Source: Bradyrhizobium guangxiense
Lineage (GTDB): Bacteria; Pseudomonadota; Alphaproteobacteria; Rhizobiales; Xanthobacteraceae
Reading direction: 5' to 3'
Assembly: GCF_004114915.1 (NCBI RefSeq)
Contig: NZ_CP022219.1
Span: forward strand, 5,362,501 to 5,426,500
DNA length: 64,000 bases
This document shows, piece by piece, positions 60,825 to 64,000 of the stretch; the stretch's first letter is position 1, and the number at the start of each line of letters is the position of its first letter. Under the pieces are notes generated by a model that saw only the letters and a list, made by a program, of their open reading frames with translations, was not told the DNA's origin and searched no databases. A program made the position numbers and the translations under genes.

Positions 60825-61889
60825 ATGGCGCGCAACATATTGATTCTCGGGGCTTCTTACGGCTCCCTGCTGGGCACGAAGCTGCTGATGGCGGGGCACA
60901 ACGTCACCCTGGTCTGCCGCGCCAAGACCGCCGAGCTGATCAACCGCGAAGGTACCGAGGTGCGCATCAAGCTGCGTGACGAGGCGGTGCACCGGGCGAT
61001 CTTCTCGCGCAACCTGCCCGGCAAGCTCGACGCGGTGACCCCGGCCAATGTCGATCTCTCCCGCTACGATCTGGTCGGCCTTGCAATGCAGGAGCCGCAA
61101 TACACCAACCACACGGTGCGCGTGCTCATGATCAAGATCGCCGCGGCGAAGCTGCCGTGCCTGTCGATCATGAACATGCCGCCGCTGCCCTATCTGAAGC
61201 GGATTCCCGCGCTCGCCGACATGGATCTGGAGGAGGCCTACACCAATGCCCAGGTGTGGGAGCGGTTCGAGCCGGGGCTGGTGACGCTGTGCTCGCCCGA
61301 TCCGCAGGCGTTCCGTCCGCCGGAAGAAGCCGCGAACGTGCTGCATGTCGGCCTGCCCACCAACTTCAAGGCGTCGGTCTTCGCCGACGAGAAGCACAAC
61401 AAGCTGCTGCGCGAGCTGGAGGCCGACATCGACGCGGTGACGCTCGACGGCCACGACGTGCCGGTGAAGCTGAAAGTGTTCGACTCCCTGTTCGTGCCGC
61501 TGGCGAAATGGTCGATGCTGCTGACCGGCAACTACCGCTGCATCCCCCCCCACGAGCCGCAGTCGATCCGCGACGCCGTGCACGGCGACCTCAAGCGCTC
61601 GCAAACGATCTACGACCATGTCGACGCGATCGCCCGCAAGCTCGGCGCCGATCCGCAGGATCAGGTGCCGTTCGCGAAATACGCCAAGGCCGCCGAGAGC
61701 CTGCTCAAGCCGTCATCGGCTGCGCGCGCGGTCGCGAGCGGCGCGCCCTTCATCGAGCGCGTCGACCTGCTGGTGAAGCTGATCTCGCACCAGCTCGGCA
61801 CGCCCAATTCCGAGATCGACCGCACGGTCGACACCGTGGACCAGAAGCTGAACGAGAAGATCGTGCAGGGCGGATCGGGCGCGCAGTAG
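60825..61889 (+). CDS. Ketopantoate reductase (ApbA/PanE)-like protein
   Basis: The 354-residue product opens with a Rossmann motif LILGASYGSLLGTKLLMAGH (residues 6-25) and RAK basic pair that would favour NADP, as in ketopantoate reductases. The C-terminal half is helical. It is longer than typical PanE (about 300 residues), and the catalytic lysine, asparagine and glutamate of true PanE could not be placed with certainty, so a different 2-oxo-acid reductase or opine-type reaction is possible. The ATG at 60825 has GGGACGGAG upstream. The gene is alone on the plus strand. Confidence 0.7.
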   Translation: MARNILILGASYGSLLGTKLLMAGHNVTLVCRAKTAELINREGTEVRIKLRDEAVHRAIFSRNLPGKLDAVTPANVDLSRYDLVGLAMQEPQYTNHTVRVLMIKIAAAKLPCLSIMNMPPLPYLKRIPALADMDLEEAYTNAQVWERFEPGLVTLCSPDPQAFRPPEEAANVLHVGLPTNFKASVFADEKHNKLLRELEADIDAVTLDGHDVPVKLKVFDSLFVPLAKWSMLLTGNYRCIPPHEPQSIRDAVHGDLKRSQTIYDHVDAIARKLGADPQDQVPFAKYAKAAESLLKPSSAARAVASGAPFIERVDLLVKLISHQLGTPNSEIDRTVDTVDQKLNEKIVQGGSGAQ

Positions 61890-62281
61890 CGCGCGCCGAT
61901 TTCGAGCAAGGCGTGGCGCTTCAAGCCGCCAGGAAGGATTGACGCCAGATCAGGCCGGTCCCGGCAACCCAGCGTGACCGCGCCGGCGCGCGTGACCAGG
62001 TCGGGATGCCCGAGGCGACGGGCGTCACGGCCAGCCTGGTTTGATCTTCGTCATCAAATCCGGTGCCCAGCGCCCGGAATCGCCGCATCCGGCCCAAGCC
62101 GGGCCATCGCCGTACTCGCCGATTTGCGAAAACGTTGCATCCATGCGAGGTCTGGCTTTACGTAACGGAGGCTGCCGGGATGGCTCGGCAGATACTCCGG
62201 GTGCCGGTTCCGGGCGGCAGGTTCCAGCTCTGCCGGCGATAGCCGGACGATGGGCGAAAGAAAAAGAACAAGTCATCGAAG
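61890..62281. other. Intergenic region without a supported gene
   Basis: This 392-base gap between two plus-strand genes has no convincing open frame. GC-rich inverted stretches around 62000-62110 are imperfect and were not assigned. A promoter for the downstream pair is expected near its right end, where the composition becomes A-rich. Confidence 0.4.
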
Positions 62282-63100
62282 ATGGATCAGTCGACGTTGC
62301 AGGTCGTTCGCGCGGTGGAGGCCGGCGCGACAACCATGAAGAGCGTCATCGACGCGACCGGATTGTCTCGTCTCAAGGTCGAGCGCGCATTGAACACGCT
62401 GGAGAAGCAGAAGCTGCTGGTCCGCGACGGCCAGGGCTTTCGTGCGACCAGCGTGCCGAAGACGGCGCCGCTGGCCCGGCAATGTGGATCGTGCAACGCC
62501 TGCTGCGACGTTCTCGAGGTGGCCGCGGTCGACAAGCCGGTGAACCAGCTCTGCAAGCATTGGCAGACGGGCACCGGGTGCACCATCTACGATCGCCGCC
62601 CGCAAATGTGCCGTTCCTTCGTTTGCGCATGGCTGCAAGGGCATCTCGACGACGAATGGTTTCCCGCCAAGTCGGGCATCATCGTGCATTTCAGCCAGGA
62701 CGCCGTGAACGTCACGGTCGACGACCATTGCCCCGATCGCTGGCGCGAGGAGCCGTATTTCAGCAAGCTCGTCGAATGGTCGCTGAACGGGATCAAGCGG
62801 ATCGGAAACCGGGGCTATGCCACCTTGGTTGTCTCCGGCGCCGACCGCTTCCTGCTGCTCGGACGCACCGTCGTTCCCGAGCCGACGCTGTTCGGCACGG
62901 CATTCGTGCCGCTCACGGCCGACACGTTCCGGTTCTGGCGGGCGAACTCGCCGGAACATTTGCAGCGACTGCACGAACGCATCGCCGAGATGGAGCGGAT
63001 CAGGCAGGAATTCGGCTCCTGCGCCATCCCGGAGAACGAGGACGACGATCCGCAGCCGCCCTACCGTCCCGCACTTCTACGGCAATCGAATCACGCCTGA
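62282..63100 (+). CDS. Winged-helix / YkgJ-type cysteine-cluster fusion protein
   Basis: The 272-residue product joins an N-terminal winged helix (about 1-58, with TTMKSVIDATGLSRLKVERALNTLEKQKLLVRDGQGF) to a YkgJ-like zinc or iron-sulphur binding domain: CGSCNACC (Cys68, 71, 74, 75), then Cys91, Cys100 and the RRPQMCRSFVC motif (Cys110, 115). A C-terminal domain of about 140 residues has no clear motif. YkgJ domains probably bind a metal cluster; the attached DNA-binding domain suggests a metal- or redox-linked regulator, which is inference. The HerA-like ATPase follows after 104 bases. Confidence 0.78.
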   Translation: MDQSTLQVVRAVEAGATTMKSVIDATGLSRLKVERALNTLEKQKLLVRDGQGFRATSVPKTAPLARQCGSCNACCDVLEVAAVDKPVNQLCKHWQTGTGCTIYDRRPQMCRSFVCAWLQGHLDDEWFPAKSGIIVHFSQDAVNVTVDDHCPDRWREEPYFSKLVEWSLNGIKRIGNRGYATLVVSGADRFLLLGRTVVPEPTLFGTAFVPLTADTFRFWRANSPEHLQRLHERIAEMERIRQEFGSCAIPENEDDDPQPPYRPALLRQSNHA

Positions 63101-63204
63101 ACGCCGCCGTGGGCAACGCGGCACGATTCGCCCTGTGCGGCTCGACGCGCCGCGACGGGATTGATAAGCCCCTGTCCGCGAAGACGGGGACTTGAGTCGA
63201 GGAC

Positions 63205-64000
63205 ATGACGATTGCGATCGAGATGGGGCAGACCACGGCAGGCGCCGCGGCCGCCATGGACCTCGAGGAACTGCTGGCGACCCGCCTCCTCGTGCAGGGC
63301 AATTCGGGCTCCGGCAAATCGCATTTGCTGCGGCGGCTACTGGAGCAGAGCGCGCCCTGGGTGCAGCAGGCCATCATCGACCCCGAAGGCGATTTCGTCA
63401 CGCTGGCCGAGCGCTTCGGTCATCTCGTGATCGCGGCCGAGGATCACACCGAGCGCGGCCTGCAGGTCGCCGGCGAGCGGGCGCGGCTGCACCGCGTCTC
63501 CACGGTGCTCAATCTCGAAGGCTTAGATGCCGAGAACCAGATGCGCCGTGCCGCGGCGTTTCTCGGCGGGATGTTCGACGTCGACCGCGACCATTGGTAT
63601 CCGATGCTCGTGATCGTCGACGAGGCGCAGCTGTTCGCGCCGGCGGTGGCCGGCGAGGTCTCGGACGAAGCGCGCAAGCTCTCGCTCGGCGCCATGACCA
63701 ACCTGATGTGCCGCGGCCGCAAGCGCGGGCTGGCCGGCATCATCGCGACGCAACGTCTGGCCAAGCTCGCCAAGAACGTCGCGGCGGAAGCCTCCAACTT
63801 CCTGATGGGCCGGACCTTCCTCGACATCGACATGGCGCGCGCCGCCGATCTGCTCGGCATGGAACGGCGGCAGGCCGAGGCCTTTCGCGACCTCGAGCGC
63901 GGACAATTCATGGCGCTGGGGCCGGCGCTGTCGCGCCGTCCGCTGCGCCTGAACATCGGCCCGACCGAAACGAGCCCGCGCAACTCGACGCCGCGCCTGA
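63205..64000 (+). CDS. HerA-like/DUF87 ATP-binding protein, N-terminal part
   Basis: The visible 265 residues run off the right edge. They contain Walker A GNSGSGKS (32-39), a DPEGDF motif, Walker B MLVIVDE (134-140) followed by AQLFAP, and a sensor-like ATQRLAKLAKN, a pattern of HerA/FtsK-related ATPases that move along or unwind DNA. It lacks the N-terminal HAS-barrel of true HerA. It follows the winged-helix/YkgJ gene in the same direction with a 104-base gap. The start has GAGGAC close upstream. Confidence 0.85.
   Translation, partial: MTIAIEMGQTTAGAAAAMDLEELLATRLLVQGNSGSGKSHLLRRLLEQSAPWVQQAIIDPEGDFVTLAERFGHLVIAAEDHTERGLQVAGERARLHRVSTVLNLEGLDAENQMRRAAAFLGGMFDVDRDHWYPMLVIVDEAQLFAPAVAGEVSDEARKLSLGAMTNLMCRGRKRGLAGIIATQRLAKLAKNVAAEASNFLMGRTFLDIDMARAADLLGMERRQAEAFRDLERGQFMALGPALSRRPLRLNIGPTETSPRNSTPRL

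Noticed and set aside
1..64000. CRISPR arrays, tRNA or rRNA genes, insertion sequences and prophage genes
   Set aside because: No regularly spaced repeats, no tRNA-like T-arm or CCA end, no transposase or integrase motifs and no phage structural genes were seen on either strand.

Overview
The window is a high-GC alphaproteobacterial chromosome segment, most likely Bradyrhizobium or a close relative. It carries a complete rhizobial-type flagellar cluster with two tandem flagellins of about 300 residues, motC and motE, flaF and flbT, and a divergent LafR/Rem-type regulator. This matches the layout of the lateral (Laf) flagellar cluster known in Bradyrhizobium. The intergenic palindromic repeats are also of types I associate with Bradyrhizobium, from memory only. 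No tRNA, rRNA, CRISPR array, insertion sequence or prophage was seen.

Left part (1-16.0 kb): metabolic genes. A minus-strand group holds a polyamine-type ABC ATPase, a haloacid-dehalogenase-like protein and a partial FAD amine oxidoreductase. A LysR regulator follows. Next is a hexuronate/idonate module: a FadR-type regulator, TRAP transporter dctPQM, an idonate-type dehydrogenase and uxuA on the minus strand, with a uxuB-like mannonate oxidoreductase divergent. A perfect TGGT-N3-ACCA operator lies between the regulator and uxuB. Five single genes follow (NTF2-like, CbbY-like phosphatase, NAD-dependent epimerase-like protein, class-C serine hydrolase, Tat-exported dienelactone hydrolase).

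Middle (16.7-55.3 kb): the flagellar island. It is bracketed by two paralogous MarR-like regulators that share an unusual four-cysteine C-terminal signature. Inside are lafR (plus strand) and three long minus-strand blocks: (a) motA-fliM-small TM gene-fliN-fliG-flhB-flgB-flgC-fliE-flgG-flgA-flgI-motE-flgH-fliL-fliP; (b) two separately led and terminated flagellin genes, then fliF-fliH-motB-motC-fliK-slt; (c) flgE-flgK-flgL-flaF-flbT-flgD-fliQ-flhA-fliR-fliJ-flgJ-flgN-like-fliL-like. A short plus-strand block (DUF1217 gene, flgF, fliI) diverges from motA. Many neighbours overlap by the four-base ATGA or GTGA junction, indicating translational coupling. Export gate, rod, hook, rings, C-ring, stator and filament genes are present. 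No fliO, fliS, fliD, flgM, dedicated sigma factor or VisNR pair was seen, so regulation probably rests on LafR, FlbT/FlaF and perhaps the two flanking regulators.

Right part (55.3-64 kb): a structured non-coding element, a major porin with a strong terminator, a MarR regulator, an alpha/beta hydrolase-like protein lacking the usual nucleophile serine, a ketopantoate-reductase-like protein, a winged-helix/YkgJ cysteine-cluster fusion and a partial HerA-like ATPase that runs off the right edge.
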